Shown here: positions 1-8,032 of the stretch, piece after piece
Numbering within the stretch: the stretch's first letter is position 1
How the letters are laid out: the number at the start of each line of letters is the position of its first letter
Assembly (NCBI GenBank): GCA_030532895.1
Contig: JAUNKF010000027.1
Location: 1-45,283 of the forward strand
Direction of reading: 5' to 3'
Length of the DNA stretch: 45,283 nt
Origin: Lautropia sp.
GTDB lineage: Bacteria > Pseudomonadota > Gammaproteobacteria > Burkholderiales > Burkholderiaceae_E
Program-made: the position numbers and the translations under genes
The notes under the pieces: model-generated
Told to the model about the DNA's origin: nothing
Database searches by the model: none
Seen by the model: only the letters and a program-made list of their open reading frames with translations

Positions 1-524
1 AGGCACAGGCACAGGGGGTGCCGGCCTTGGGGGGCACGGTGATTCGGCCGGCCTCCTTGCCGCAGCCCGCCGCGCCGGGCCATGCCGGGTTGGCGCGAGA
101 GCCGCTGAGCGCCCCATCGGCGGTCGATTCGATGACGGATGTACAGGCGGGGGTGGCCCAAGGTGGGCATGCAGGCCGTGGCGGGCAGGCTGAAAATGCC
201 GGCACAACCGGCACAACCGGCACGACTGGTGTCAGGATCGGGGCTGGGCAGGTGCCGGACAGTGGTCAGGAGACGGTCGCTGATGTCGGCGCCGGCTGGT
301 TCGTGCAGCTGGGCACGTTTTCGGCGCTGGAAAATGCTTTGCGTACGCAGCGTCTTCAGCAGGCTGTCTCGGTGCGGGGTGATCCCCCCGTGGAAATCAT
401 CGAGCAGGGCGAGCGCTATCAGGTGCTGGTTGGGCCATTCGATGGCGAGCAGCAGGCCCGTGCGGCCGTGGCGGCCATCGAGCAGCGAACAGGCCAGCGG
501 CCCTGGGTGTCGCGCCGGCGTTGA
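1..524 (+). CDS. SPOR-domain protein, C-terminal part (possibly RlpA)
   Basis: The reading frame is open to the left window edge, so this is a 3'-partial gene; the GTG at 18 is only an internal codon. The first ~90 visible residues are low-complexity, rich in Ala, Gly and Pro, with a small Gly-Thr-Thr repeat around 205-230. The last ~75 residues form a SPOR fold: it starts GWFVQLGTFSALENA and contains YQVLVGPFDGEQQA. SPOR domains bind denuded septal peptidoglycan. A disordered linker followed by a terminal SPOR domain fits RlpA (septal lytic transglycosylase), but DedD/FtsN-like proteins have the same tail and the diagnostic N-terminus is outside the window. It converges on rsmI with only 14 bp between the stop codons. 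Confidence 0.75.
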   Translation, partial: AQAQGVPALGGTVIRPASLPQPAAPGHAGLAREPLSAPSAVDSMTDVQAGVAQGGHAGRGGQAENAGTTGTTGTTGVRIGAGQVPDSGQETVADVGAGWFVQLGTFSALENALRTQRLQQAVSVRGDPPVEIIEQGERYQVLVGPFDGEQQARAAVAAIEQRTGQRPWVSRRR

Positions 525-538
525 TGGCGAATCACGCG

Positions 539-1390
539 CTAACGCTGGCTGTGCCACTGATAAAGCAGGTTGGGCTTGTCGCCGCTGATTTTGGCGGCAA
601 GTTTGGCGGCTTGGCGCGGGGGCATCTCGTCGGCGAGCACCTTCATGGCCTGTATGCCCAGTTCGCTGGGCGTGTCCGCCGGCGCTTCGCCCGTGTCGGC
701 CGCGGAAGGGGCTGGCATCACCAGCATGGCAAACTCCCCCCGCCGATGGTTCGGATCGGCCGAGAGCCAGGTACCGAGTTCTGCCACAGGCAGGCGAACG
801 ATCTGCTCGAAGCGCTTCGTGAGCTCCCGCCCGATGACGATTTCGCGGGTGGGATCAGCTTCGGCTTGCAGTTCGGCTGCCAGCGCCTCGATGCGGTGCG
901 GCGGTTCAAACAGCATGAAAGCGTGGCGTTCGGCCAACAGGTGGGCCAGCCGCTCGCGGCGCTGCTTCGGGCGAGTAGGCAGGAAGCCCTCAAAGAGAAA
1001 GCGCCCGCCTGGCAGCCCGGCCGCGCTGATGAGCGTCGTGGCCGCACTGGGGCCAGGCACAGGCACGACCGGGATGCCCGCCATATGGGCGGCGCTCACC
1101 AGCAGGGCGCCCGGATCGCTGATGCCAGGGGTACCGGCGTCGCTGATCAATGCCACCGATTGGCCGGCCCGCACATGATCCAGCACCCGATCGAGCTGTT
1201 GTGCCTCGTTGTGGGCATGCAGGCTGAGGCAGCGGGCCGTGCCGATCCCGAGTGATTGCAACAACGGTCGGCTGCTGCGTGTATCTTCTGCCGCAATCCA
1301 TGACACAGATCGAAGCGTACGAATGGCCCGACTACTGATATCTTCAAGGTTTCCGATGGGTGTGGCCACCACGTACAGGGCGGCCGGCAT
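539..1390 (-). CDS. rsmI: 16S rRNA (cytidine(1402)-2'-O)-methyltransferase RsmI
   Basis: Cytosolic SAM-dependent enzyme that 2'-O-methylates C1402 of 16S rRNA in the ribosomal P site. The N-terminal LYVVATPIGNLEDIS, the following AEDTRSS, the ALISDAGTPGISDPG loop and VPGPSA are hallmark RsmI/tetrapyrrole-methylase motifs, with EPPHRI and GRELTKRFE further on. From the ATG at 1390 the protein has 283 residues, close to the ~286 of E. coli RsmI. A longer in-frame start at 1480 (313 residues) is possible, but it would overlap the start of the divergent LppC gene and no candidate start has a clear ribosome binding site. Its place beside LppC, yraN and dolP matches the E. coli yraL-yraM-yraN-yraP order. 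Confidence 0.93.
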   Translation of the reverse strand: MPAALYVVATPIGNLEDISSRAIRTLRSVSWIAAEDTRSSRPLLQSLGIGTARCLSLHAHNEAQQLDRVLDHVRAGQSVALISDAGTPGISDPGALLVSAAHMAGIPVVPVPGPSAATTLISAAGLPGGRFLFEGFLPTRPKQRRERLAHLLAERHAFMLFEPPHRIEALAAELQAEADPTREIVIGRELTKRFEQIVRLPVAELGTWLSADPNHRRGEFAMLVMPAPSAADTGEAPADTPSELGIQAMKVLADEMPPRQAAKLAAKISGDKPNLLYQWHSQR

Positions 1391-1478
1391 ACCCGACGGC
1401 ACGGACAGATCGAAGGCTTCGGGCACCGGGGGCGATTCAGGCCCTGTGGCGGGCACCGGAGCAGACAGGCATGAGGGC

Positions 1479-2567
1479 ATGATGCAACGTCGACATTGGA
1501 TGAAAGGCACACTGGTGGCTGCAGGCGGCGCCTGGGCAACTGCAGCGGGTTGGCCGCGGCTGGGGATGGCGCAGTCGGGCACCGAGGTGAACCGGATTGG
1601 CCTATTGTTACCGAAGTTGGGCAAGAGCTTCGAGCGGGCTTCGGCTGCGCTCAAAGCGGGGATCGAAGCCGGTTTCAGGCAAGGGCCGAAAGGTTATGCC
1701 ATCGACATCTATGAGACGGATGAATCGCCTAAACAGCTGACGGCGGCCTATCACGGCATGTTGCGGCGGGGCACCTCGCTCGTCATCGGCCCGCTCACCC
1801 GCAAGGGCACGGCAGCCATTGCCGGCTTTTCTGAGGTGCCGATCACGACGTTGGCGCTGAATCAGTTCGATGGTGACGGCAGCGTGCCCTGGAACGTGCT
1901 GGTTTTCTCCATTGGCGTGGAGCAGGAAGGCATGCAGATGGCTGACCTGGCTTTTCAGTCGATGCGCAAACGGGCTGGCAGCCTGAAGGCCCCCAAGGCC
2001 GTCATCATCACGGCCGCCAATCCCATTGGCCGGCGGGCCGCCAGTGTCTTTCATGCCCATTGGCTGGCATTGGGGGGTGATGCCGAGCTGCCGATCGAGC
2101 TGGAGGAAAGTGCGCTCTACAAATTCAGAGGCATTGCCAAGCGCGAGCAGGGTGATCTGTATTTCCTCTCGATGCCGCCCCATCTGGCACGGCCGGTGCG
2201 CATGATCATCGGCAAGGACAAGCCCATGTTCGGCACCTCGCAAATTTCGATTGGCGGCCCGCAGGCCAAACAGCCGATCGGTGAACTGGACGGCATCCGC
2301 CTGGTCGAGATGCCCGCCATCCTCGATCCGGGCATCGTCTCGGCCCAAGGCTTTGCGAAGCCGCCCGAAGATTTCAGCCTGGAGATGCAGCGTCTGTACG
2401 CCCTGGGTATCGATGCCCTGCGTGTGGGGCGAGAAATGTTCATGGGTTCCACGTCGATCGATCTGGATGGCCTGACGGGCAAGCTGCGCTACGACGGCAG
2501 CTATCCGGTGCTGGAGCGAACCTTGCTGCCCGCCGAATACAAGCATGGCGTGCCCATGCCGGTGTGA
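1479..2567 (+). CDS. LppC-family penicillin-binding protein activator, Tat-type signal
   Basis: Protein of about 362 residues with an LppC (periplasmic-binding-fold) domain, as in the C-terminal half of E. coli LpoA (YraM), which activates PBP1A. The fold begins at NRIGLLLPKLGKSFERA and includes LVIGPLTRKGTAAIA. The ATG pair at 1479/1482 follows a GAGGG. The N-terminus reads RRHWMKG, then an Ala/Gly-rich stretch ending GMAQS, which looks like a twin-arginine signal with a signal-peptidase I site. There is no lipobox cysteine, so unlike LpoA it would be a soluble periplasmic protein. The N-terminal TPR half of LpoA is also absent. The family is clear from sequence and neighbourhood; a PBP-activating role is inferred. 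Confidence 0.82.
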   Translation: MMQRRHWMKGTLVAAGGAWATAAGWPRLGMAQSGTEVNRIGLLLPKLGKSFERASAALKAGIEAGFRQGPKGYAIDIYETDESPKQLTAAYHGMLRRGTSLVIGPLTRKGTAAIAGFSEVPITTLALNQFDGDGSVPWNVLVFSIGVEQEGMQMADLAFQSMRKRAGSLKAPKAVIITAANPIGRRAASVFHAHWLALGGDAELPIELEESALYKFRGIAKREQGDLYFLSMPPHLARPVRMIIGKDKPMFGTSQISIGGPQAKQPIGELDGIRLVEMPAILDPGIVSAQGFAKPPEDFSLEMQRLYALGIDALRVGREMFMGSTSIDLDGLTGKLRYDGSYPVLERTLLPAEYKHGVPMPV

Positions 2568-2692
2568 GTCATCTGCCCCGGTGCTTGAAACTGGCGGCGC
2601 ATCGGGCGCGTGCACAGGATCAGGTCGCCGAGGTCCCAATCGCCTGCTGCCTTGCATCACACGCCCGAAGCCCTTACCTGAAGGAACTGCCC

Positions 2693-3049
2693 GTGCCTGC
2701 CTCCTCCCATCCCCGCCAGCGGGGCGCCGCCGCCGAACACCGTGCCCTGGATCATCTGCAGCAGGCCGGCTTGCGTCTGGTGGCGGCCAATGTGGCTTAC
2801 AAGGTGGGCGAGATCGATCTGGTCATGCGTGATGGTGGCACCTGGGTGTTCGTCGAGGTCAGAAGCCGCCGCAGCGCGATGTTTGGTGGCGCAGCTGCCA
2901 GTGTGGATGCCCGCAAGCAGTTGCGCATCCGCCGGGCAGCCCAATGCATGCTGGTCGAGCGCTTTGGCCAACAGGCATGGCCTGCCTGCCGCTTCGATGT
3001 GGTGGCCATCGAAAACGGATGCCTGGAGTGGATCAAGAACGCATTCTGA
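2693..3049 (+). CDS. yraN: YraN / UPF0102 family nuclease-like protein
   Basis: A 118-residue protein with the YraN signature: QRGAAAEHRALDHL, then the nuclease-like core VGEIDLVMRDGGTWVFVEVR, whose acidic E-I-D and V-E-V-R residues match the restriction-endonuclease-like/Holliday-junction-resolvase fold. I chose the GTG at 2693 because AAGGAA lies 6 bases upstream and family members begin about there. The longer frame from 2564 runs through a poorly conserved, Cys/His-rich stretch. It follows the LppC gene on the same strand, as in E. coli. The molecular function of YraN remains poorly defined; association with DNA processing is the usual family inference. Confidence 0.9.
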   Translation: MPASSHPRQRGAAAEHRALDHLQQAGLRLVAANVAYKVGEIDLVMRDGGTWVFVEVRSRRSAMFGGAAASVDARKQLRIRRAAQCMLVERFGQQAWPACRFDVVAIENGCLEWIKNAF

Positions 3050-3180
3050 GGCCTTGCCGACTTCATGAGGGCCAATCCATGGCAGGCGTGGATGGGCGGG
3101 CAGGTGTCCGGCACCGTCGCCTGGACGGAATGCCTGCCCGTGATCGTGGTGTGTCGGGAACATGTTGCAGCACAGGCTTT

Positions 3181-3186
3181 TATAAT
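3181..3186 (+). promoter_or_regulatory. -10 element upstream of dolP
   Basis: A perfect TATAAT lies 52 bases before the dolP start in the 188-bp yraN-dolP gap. No good -35 sits at the usual distance; TTGCAG at 3165 is only 10 bases away. The -10 is therefore a candidate only. It implies dolP can be transcribed independently of yraN. Confidence 0.45.
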
Positions 3187-3237
3187 CACCAGCATCAATG
3201 TATGTGGCGCTGGCTGGCGCCGACCAGGAGAGTTTGG

Positions 3238-3894
3238 ATGAGCAGCCCTTTTCGTGCCTGCGGGCGTCGTTTGATCGCCGCGGCTGTCGTGGCTTCGACA
3301 CTGGGATTGTCGGGCTGCTTTGGTCTGGCCGTGACGGGGGCCGCCATTGGCACCATCGCCGTGCTGGATCGCCGCTCCATCGGCGCACAAACCGAAGACC
3401 AAACGATCGAATTGCGCGGCATGCGCGTTTTGGGCGAGAGCGTCAACCGCGACAAGCGCAATGCCGCCGCCGTCACCAGCTTCAACCGGCGCGTGCTGCT
3501 CACCGGCCAGGTCGATAGCGAAGCCACCCGCCAGATGGCCGAAGAAGTGGTACGCACCCGCGTGCCGAACATCAAGGACATCTACAACGAGCTGGAAGTG
3601 GCCCCCGTCGGCAGTTTTGCGGACAAGACCGAAGACTCGACACTCACCGCCCGCGTCAAGGCCGGCATGGTGCGGGAACGCCACCTCACGGCCAGTGCCA
3701 TCAAGGTCGTGACCGAACGCAACAGCGTTTATCTGATGGGCGTGGTCACGCACGAAGAAGGCCAGCGCGCCTCGATCGTGGCCTCGCAGGTGGCGGGCGT
3801 CAAGCGCGTCGTCACCCTCTTTGAATACGTGACGGATGCCGAGCTGGCCAAGATCCAGGGGACGGATGGGCCGGAGGAGAAGGGGCAGAAGTGA
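3238..3894 (+). CDS. dolP: Dual BON-domain outer-membrane lipoprotein (DolP/YraP)
   Basis: A 218-residue secreted lipoprotein. A short basic N-terminus and hydrophobic core end in the lipobox L-S-G-C with Cys27 as the lipidation site. Two BON domains follow: the first around residues 50-120 (DQTIELRGMRVLGESV, then VLLTGQV), the second around 125-195 (DSTLTARVKAGM, SVYLMGVV). DolP binds anionic phospholipid at division sites and supports outer-membrane integrity in E. coli. The ATG at 3238 has AGGAG 7 bases upstream. In E. coli the order is yraN-diaA-dolP; diaA is missing from this interval. The stop faces the LysR gene. Confidence 0.9.
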   Translation: MSSPFRACGRRLIAAAVVASTLGLSGCFGLAVTGAAIGTIAVLDRRSIGAQTEDQTIELRGMRVLGESVNRDKRNAAAVTSFNRRVLLTGQVDSEATRQMAEEVVRTRVPNIKDIYNELEVAPVGSFADKTEDSTLTARVKAGMVRERHLTASAIKVVTERNSVYLMGVVTHEEGQRASIVASQVAGVKRVVTLFEYVTDAELAKIQGTDGPEEKGQK

Positions 3895-3988
3895 GGTTGG
3901 GGCACTGGGCTGATACGTTGCTCAGGTTCCAGATCATTAGGCCGGTGACGAAGTCCCACCAGGCGGCCATGCATGTTCGTTGGGTGCT

Positions 3989-4004
3989 CATCCCTGGCGG
4001 GATG
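3989..4004. terminator. Hairpin between convergent dolP and LysR gene
   Basis: CATCCC-TGGC-GGGATG forms a perfect 6-bp stem with a 4-base loop in the 133-bp convergent gap. No T-run follows on either strand, so intrinsic termination would be weak. It is the only clear structure I see in this gap. Confidence 0.3.
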
Positions 4005-4027
4005 GGCCGCTTGGCAATGGTGAACGT

Positions 4028-4942
4028 TCAAACCTCTGTGCCGCGCATTGCCGTATCATGCATCACTTGCTGTAGTGCCTGTTTGGTTTTGCTCATGAGC
4101 AGGGTTTCGCGAAAATGGCCTCGCTGTGCCAGACACAGTGTGCAGTGAATCTTTGGCTGACGGATCAAGCGTGCCTCCAGCCCTGCGTCGCTGTCTCTCT
4201 GGTGGCTGCTTAACGCACTTTCTGCCAAAACAGCATGACCGTGCCCTGACCGTAGCAAGTCAAGGATGACGGGCACACTTGAAACCTCCCAGGCAATATC
4301 GAGTGTCACCCCGCTCAGCGTGGCTTGAGCTTCCATCAGCGTGCGAAAGATCTGCCCGCGCTGGGCAATGATCAACGGATAGCCAGGCAGCTCCGAAAAG
4401 TTGACATGCTGCCTGCTTGGCAGTGACCCTTGACGACCGACCAGGCAGAGGCGGTCTTGCATCAATGGTGTGATCTCCAGGCTCAGGTGCGCGTTCGGGT
4501 TATAGAGTAGGCAGAGATCCACGCGACCCGAGATCAGCCATTCTTCCATATGGCTTGAAAAGCCTTCGACGATTTCCAGCCGGGCTTGGGGGAGGTGAGC
4601 CTTGAAATGGCTGATCAGTGGCACCGTCAATCTTCGCGCAATGCTGGGCGGCATGCCGACCACGATATGGCCCTTGGGTTCCTGGTTCTCGTGACCAAAA
4701 TCGGCCCGTGCTTCCTGCACGACCTGCAGGATGTTTCGGCTGTGCACCAGAAGGCGTTTTCCTGCCTCCGTCAGCTCGACACCTCGGCCATTGCGCTGAA
4801 ACAGGTGTTCGCGCAAGTCCAGTTCCAGGGATCGAATCTGACGGCTCAGCGCGGGTTGAACGGTGCCCAAAATATCGGCGGCCCTGCTGAAACTGCCCTG
4901 TTCGGCCACGGTGACGAAGGTTTCCAGTTGCTTGAGATTCAT
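4028..4942 (-). CDS. LysR-type regulator of the lig operon
   Basis: A 304-residue LysR-family transcription factor. The N-terminal winged helix-turn-helix is visible from MNLKQLETFVTVAEQGSFSR through VQPALSRQIRSLE. The C-terminal effector domain contains GHIVVGMPPS and GHGHAVLAESAL. It is transcribed divergently from ligJ across 181 bp, the classic arrangement for a LysR activator controlling its neighbour. By position it corresponds to LigR/PmdR-type activators of protocatechuate 4,5-cleavage genes, whose inducer is usually a pathway intermediate; the inducer here is not deducible. The effector half also resembles Nac/CynR-like members, so orthology to LigR is inference from context. Confidence 0.85.
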   Translation of the reverse strand: MNLKQLETFVTVAEQGSFSRAADILGTVQPALSRQIRSLELDLREHLFQRNGRGVELTEAGKRLLVHSRNILQVVQEARADFGHENQEPKGHIVVGMPPSIARRLTVPLISHFKAHLPQARLEIVEGFSSHMEEWLISGRVDLCLLYNPNAHLSLEITPLMQDRLCLVGRQGSLPSRQHVNFSELPGYPLIIAQRGQIFRTLMEAQATLSGVTLDIAWEVSSVPVILDLLRSGHGHAVLAESALSSHQRDSDAGLEARLIRQPKIHCTLCLAQRGHFRETLLMSKTKQALQQVMHDTAMRGTEV

Positions 4943-4971
4943 GCTGTCATCCTGGCCTAAGCCATGCCATT

Positions 4972-4999
4972 TTGCAATATCAGCTATCTAAGATAGAAC
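4972..4999 (+). promoter_or_regulatory. Candidate lig operon promoter
   Basis: TTGCAA (4972-4977) and TAGAAC (4994-4999) are separated by 16 bp; each matches 4 of 6 consensus bases. The promoter overlaps the LysR palindrome and would leave a leader of roughly 120 bases before ligJ. A weak, activator-dependent promoter would look like this, but it is a by-eye call. Confidence 0.35.
4984..4997. promoter_or_regulatory. Candidate LysR binding site (T-N11-A palindrome)
   Basis: CTATCT-A-AGATAG is a perfect 6-bp inverted repeat around a single central base, and it contains T-N11-A (T4985 to A4997), the LysR-family core. It lies between the divergent LysR gene and ligJ. Palindrome and position are directly visible; binding is inferred. 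Confidence 0.55.
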
Positions 5000-5123
5000 A
5001 TTGATGGCATGTTGTTTGAGGGTCACAATGGAGCGCATCCAACACATCAGGGTGCTGGCTTCATGATCCGGCCATGGATCGAGTGATGTCGGCTTGCCTG
5101 ACGGTTCTACTAGCAGGTGGGCC

Positions 5124-6200
5124 ATGAATCCAGACAAGCAGCATTTTGCCGAAATATCCACTGCCCGTGCGCCATTGATCATCGATGTTCACGGGCACTA
5201 TACGACAGCGCCTGCCGCACTGGGTGAGTGGCGTGATCGGCAGATTGCCTCCTTGGCCGGCGGTACGCCACCGAAGATTTCCGAGCTTCGGATCAGCGAT
5301 GACGACATCGTCGAGTCGATCGAAAAGAATCAGCTGCGCTTGATGAAGGAGCGAGGCGCCGATATCACGGTATTCAGTCCCAGGGCCAGCTTCATGGCCC
5401 ATCACATCGGGGGCTTTGAAACCTCTTCGACATGGGCGGCCATCTGCAATGAACTGTGTTTTCGTGTCAGTCAGCTCTTTCCGGAAAACTTCGTGCCAGC
5501 AGCCATGCTGCCGCAATCACCAGGTGTGCCCATCGAGACCTGCATTCCCGAATTGGTCAAATGTGTGGAAGAGTACGGGGCGATCGGTATCAACCTGAAC
5601 CCCGATCCCTCGGGTGGGCATTGGGACAGCCCTCCGCTGTCTGATCCTTACTGGTTTCCGGTCTATGAAAAGATGGTGGAGTACGACATTCCCGCCATGA
5701 TTCATGTCAGTACCAGTTGCAATGCCTGCTTTCATACGACGGGTGCGCATTATCTCAACGCTGATACGACCGCTTTCATGCAGTGTCTGACGAGCGACCT
5801 CTTTCAGCGCTTTCCGTCGTTGAAGTTCCTGATTCCTCATGGTGGTGGCGCGGTTCCTTACCACTGGGGGCGCTTCAGGGGGCTGGCACAGGCGCTGAAG
5901 AAACCTCTGCTTGATGAGCACTTGCTGAACAACATTTACTTTGATACCTGCGTTTATCACCAACCCGGTATCGACTTGCTGACAGAGGTCATTCCAGTCA
6001 AGAACATTCTGTTTGCCAGCGAAATGATTGGTGCGGTTCGGGGCATTGATCCCTGTAGTGGCCATTACTACGACGACACCAAGCGTTATGTCGATGCAAC
6101 CGAAAAGCTGACTGAGGCGGAGCGGTTTCAGGTGTATGAAGGTAATGCGCGTCGGGTGTTCCCCCGGTTGGATGCAAGGCTCAAAGCGAAAGGGCTGTGA
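5124..6200 (+). CDS. ligJ: 4-oxalomesaconate hydratase (LigJ)
   Basis: A 358-residue amidohydrolase-superfamily enzyme that hydrates the oxalomesaconate-derived enol/keto acid to 4-carboxy-4-hydroxy-2-oxoadipate in protocatechuate 4,5-cleavage. The N-terminal metal-binding segment IIDVHGHYTTAP and the later IPHGGGAVPYHWGR are characteristic of LigJ, with the asparagine-rich IGINLNPDPSGGHWDSPPL between them. I chose the ATG at 5124 (MNPDKQ), preceded by CAGGTGG; the upstream in-frame TTG at 5094 lacks support. It is the first gene of the presumed lig operon, 48 bp before ligK. Placing the hydratase first, next to the aldolase, puts the last two pathway steps at the promoter-proximal end. Confidence 0.9.
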   Translation: MNPDKQHFAEISTARAPLIIDVHGHYTTAPAALGEWRDRQIASLAGGTPPKISELRISDDDIVESIEKNQLRLMKERGADITVFSPRASFMAHHIGGFETSSTWAAICNELCFRVSQLFPENFVPAAMLPQSPGVPIETCIPELVKCVEEYGAIGINLNPDPSGGHWDSPPLSDPYWFPVYEKMVEYDIPAMIHVSTSCNACFHTTGAHYLNADTTAFMQCLTSDLFQRFPSLKFLIPHGGGAVPYHWGRFRGLAQALKKPLLDEHLLNNIYFDTCVYHQPGIDLLTEVIPVKNILFASEMIGAVRGIDPCSGHYYDDTKRYVDATEKLTEAERFQVYEGNARRVFPRLDARLKAKGL

Positions 6201-6248
6201 GTGGGCGAGTGTCTGAATGAACGAATGCCAAGGCATGAAGGAGACAGG

Positions 6249-6932
6249 ATGTTTGAGCTGGGAGTCGTCTACCAAAACGTTGAGCGTGCAGATGCTGCCG
6301 TTGCCGAACGCCTGGGAGAACTGGGGGCAGCCACGGTTCATGAGGCAATGGGCCGGGTGGGGTTGCTTCAACCTTACCTGAGGCCGATCTACCCAGGCAG
6401 CCAAGTGGGGGGGACGGCCGTGACGGTGCTATTGCATCCAGGTGACAACTGGATGATGCATGTGGTGGCCGAACAGATCAGACCGGGAGATATCGTCGTT
6501 GCTGCGCTGAGTGCGCCTTGTTCCGACGGGTTCTTTGGTGATCTGCTTGCAACGAGCTTCAAGGCCAGAGGCGCCAAAGCACTGGTCATCGATGCGGGCG
6601 TGCGTGATGTGCAGGTTCTGCAGGCCATGGGTTTTCCTGTCTGGAGCAAGGCCATTTCGGCAAAAGGCACCATCAAGGCAACTTTGGGATCCGTCAATAT
6701 CCCGGTGGTCTGTGCCGGCATGTGGATCAATCCGGGAGATGTGATCGTGGCTGATGATGACGGCGTGGTGTGTGTGCCTAGAAATCGGGTTGAACAGACG
6801 CTGGCAACAGCGCTTGAGCGGGCGCGCTTGGAGACTGACAAACGGGAAAAGCTGGCGGCCGGTGTGCTTGGGCTGGACATGTACGGCATGCGTGAGCCGT
6901 TGGCCAAGGCAGGTTTGAAATACATCGATTGA
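6249..6932 (+). CDS. ligK: 4-carboxy-4-hydroxy-2-oxoadipate aldolase (LigK)
   Basis: A 227-residue class II aldolase of the HMG/CHA (RraA-like) family. It cleaves 4-carboxy-4-hydroxy-2-oxoadipate to pyruvate and oxaloacetate, the last step of the 4,5-cleavage route. The active-site motif [10 protein letters not shown] carries the conserved Arg-Asp pair of this family, and [16 protein letters not shown] is the G-x-G-D-L metal/substrate loop. [12 protein letters not shown] is the usual N-terminal signature. The ATG at 6249 has GAAGGAGAC upstream; the frame opens slightly earlier (6201) but without a ribosome binding site. RraA itself (~160 residues) is shorter and lacks the C-terminal helix present here ([14 protein letters not shown]). 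Confidence 0.9.
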   Translation: MFELGVVYQNVERADAAVAERLGELGAATVHEAMGRVGLLQPYLRPIYPGSQVGGTAVTVLLHPGDNWMMHVVAEQIRPGDIVVAALSAPCSDGFFGDLLATSFKARGAKALVIDAGVRDVQVLQAMGFPVWSKAISAKGTIKATLGSVNIPVVCAGMWINPGDVIVADDDGVVCVPRNRVEQTLATALERARLETDKREKLAAGVLGLDMYGMREPLAKAGLKYID

Positions 6933-6986
6933 GTTTTTGTGCAGATCGGCCATTTGGCCTGCATCCAGGTCGGTACGGGAGACACC

Positions 6987-7946
6987 ATGTCATTGATCAA
7001 CGCTCAAGCAAATCCGTCGCAGTGCATGATCGGGCTGATCGGCTATGGCGAGGTCGGAAAGATTCTGGCGGAGGATCTGCGAAAGCAGGGTCTTGGCATC
7101 CTGGCCTATGACATCAGGCAAGAAGCCCCGGTGTCCCGACAAGTCCTGGCCGCACATGCCGGGATGCATGGGGTGATGCTCGCAGATTCTGCTGAGCATC
7201 TTGCGTCCCGATCGGATTTCGTGATCAGTGCTGTGACGGCGAGTCAGACCCTTGCAGCAGCTCAGTCGGTGGCGAGCGGTATCAACAAGGGGGCTTTCTT
7301 GCTGGATTTCAATTCGGCATCCCCTGGCACCAAGCAGGCTGCTGCTTCCGTGGTGGAAAAGGCCGGTGGGCGTTATGTTGAAGGCGCTGTGATGACGAGT
7401 GTGCCGCCGTATCGCATTCGGGTGCCATTGTTGCTGGGCGGGCCTCATGCGCACGCGCTGGCGCCACGGTTGAAGGCGCTCGGCTTTGATGCGACGGTAG
7501 GCAGCGAGCGTCTTGGGGTGGTGTCTGCCACGAAGATGTGTCGTAGCGTGATGATCAAGGGCCTGGAAGCCATGCTGATCGAGAGTTTGACGGCAGCGCG
7601 TCATCATGGGGTCGAGGAGGCTGTGCTGGCATCCTTGCAGGAGACTTTTCCTGGCATCGATTGGGAAAAGGCTGCGACGTATTTTTTTCAGCGTGTCATC
7701 GAACATGGACGTCGTCGAAGCGAGGAGATGCAGGAGTCGGCGAATACGGTGAGGGAAGTGGGCATGCCAGCTTTTTCTGCACAGGCCACTGCAGAAAGAC
7801 AAGCCTGGATGGCTGATTTGGCGGACTTGAGCGTGTTTGGCGAACGTGGTGGTCTGGGGTTTGCAAGAAGTGCTGATTGGCGGGCGGAGGCAGATCGGCT
7901 GTTGGCGCATCTTCAATGGCGAGAAAAGCCGGGCGCTGAGAATTGA
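6987..7946 (+). CDS. DUF1932 NAD(P)-dependent dehydrogenase-like protein
   Basis: A 319-residue protein of the 6-phosphogluconate/3-hydroxyisobutyrate dehydrogenase superfamily. The Rossmann motif MIGLIGYGEVGKILAEDL lies near residue 14, followed by an NAD-binding-domain core and a C-terminal all-helical DUF1932 domain. Within it, SATKMCRSVMIKG carries the lysine at the position of the family's catalytic Lys. The ATG at 6987 follows CGGGAGA; the upstream frame from 6939 lacks a binding site. It sits between ligK and ligI with gaps of 54 and 86 bp. No reaction of the known 4,5-cleavage pathway calls for this enzyme, and the isomerase LigU/GalD expected for the pathway is absent from the window. 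Substrate unknown. Confidence 0.8.
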   Translation: MSLINAQANPSQCMIGLIGYGEVGKILAEDLRKQGLGILAYDIRQEAPVSRQVLAAHAGMHGVMLADSAEHLASRSDFVISAVTASQTLAAAQSVASGINKGAFLLDFNSASPGTKQAAASVVEKAGGRYVEGAVMTSVPPYRIRVPLLLGGPHAHALAPRLKALGFDATVGSERLGVVSATKMCRSVMIKGLEAMLIESLTAARHHGVEEAVLASLQETFPGIDWEKAATYFFQRVIEHGRRRSEEMQESANTVREVGMPAFSAQATAERQAWMADLADLSVFGERGGLGFARSADWRAEADRLLAHLQWREKPGAEN

Positions 7947-8032
7947 TCGCGCTTTTCGTGTGCCAGGACGCAGGTGGTGATGGCGAAGATGCCAAAAACC
8001 TGGCAAGCATCAACGACAAGAGGAGTAGACGC

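Noticed and set aside
205-235. ACCGGCACA-type short tandem repeat as a possible CRISPR or VNTR
   Set aside because: It is a few in-frame Gly-Thr-Thr codons in a linker; too short and without spacers.
1608-2660. 350-codon minus-strand frame opposite the LppC gene
   Set aside because: Shadow frame, His/Arg/Gln-rich with no domain; the LppC fold is on the plus strand.
3165-3186. TTGCAG and TATAAT upstream of dolP as a full promoter
   Set aside because: The spacing is only 10 bp; only the -10 is kept as a candidate.
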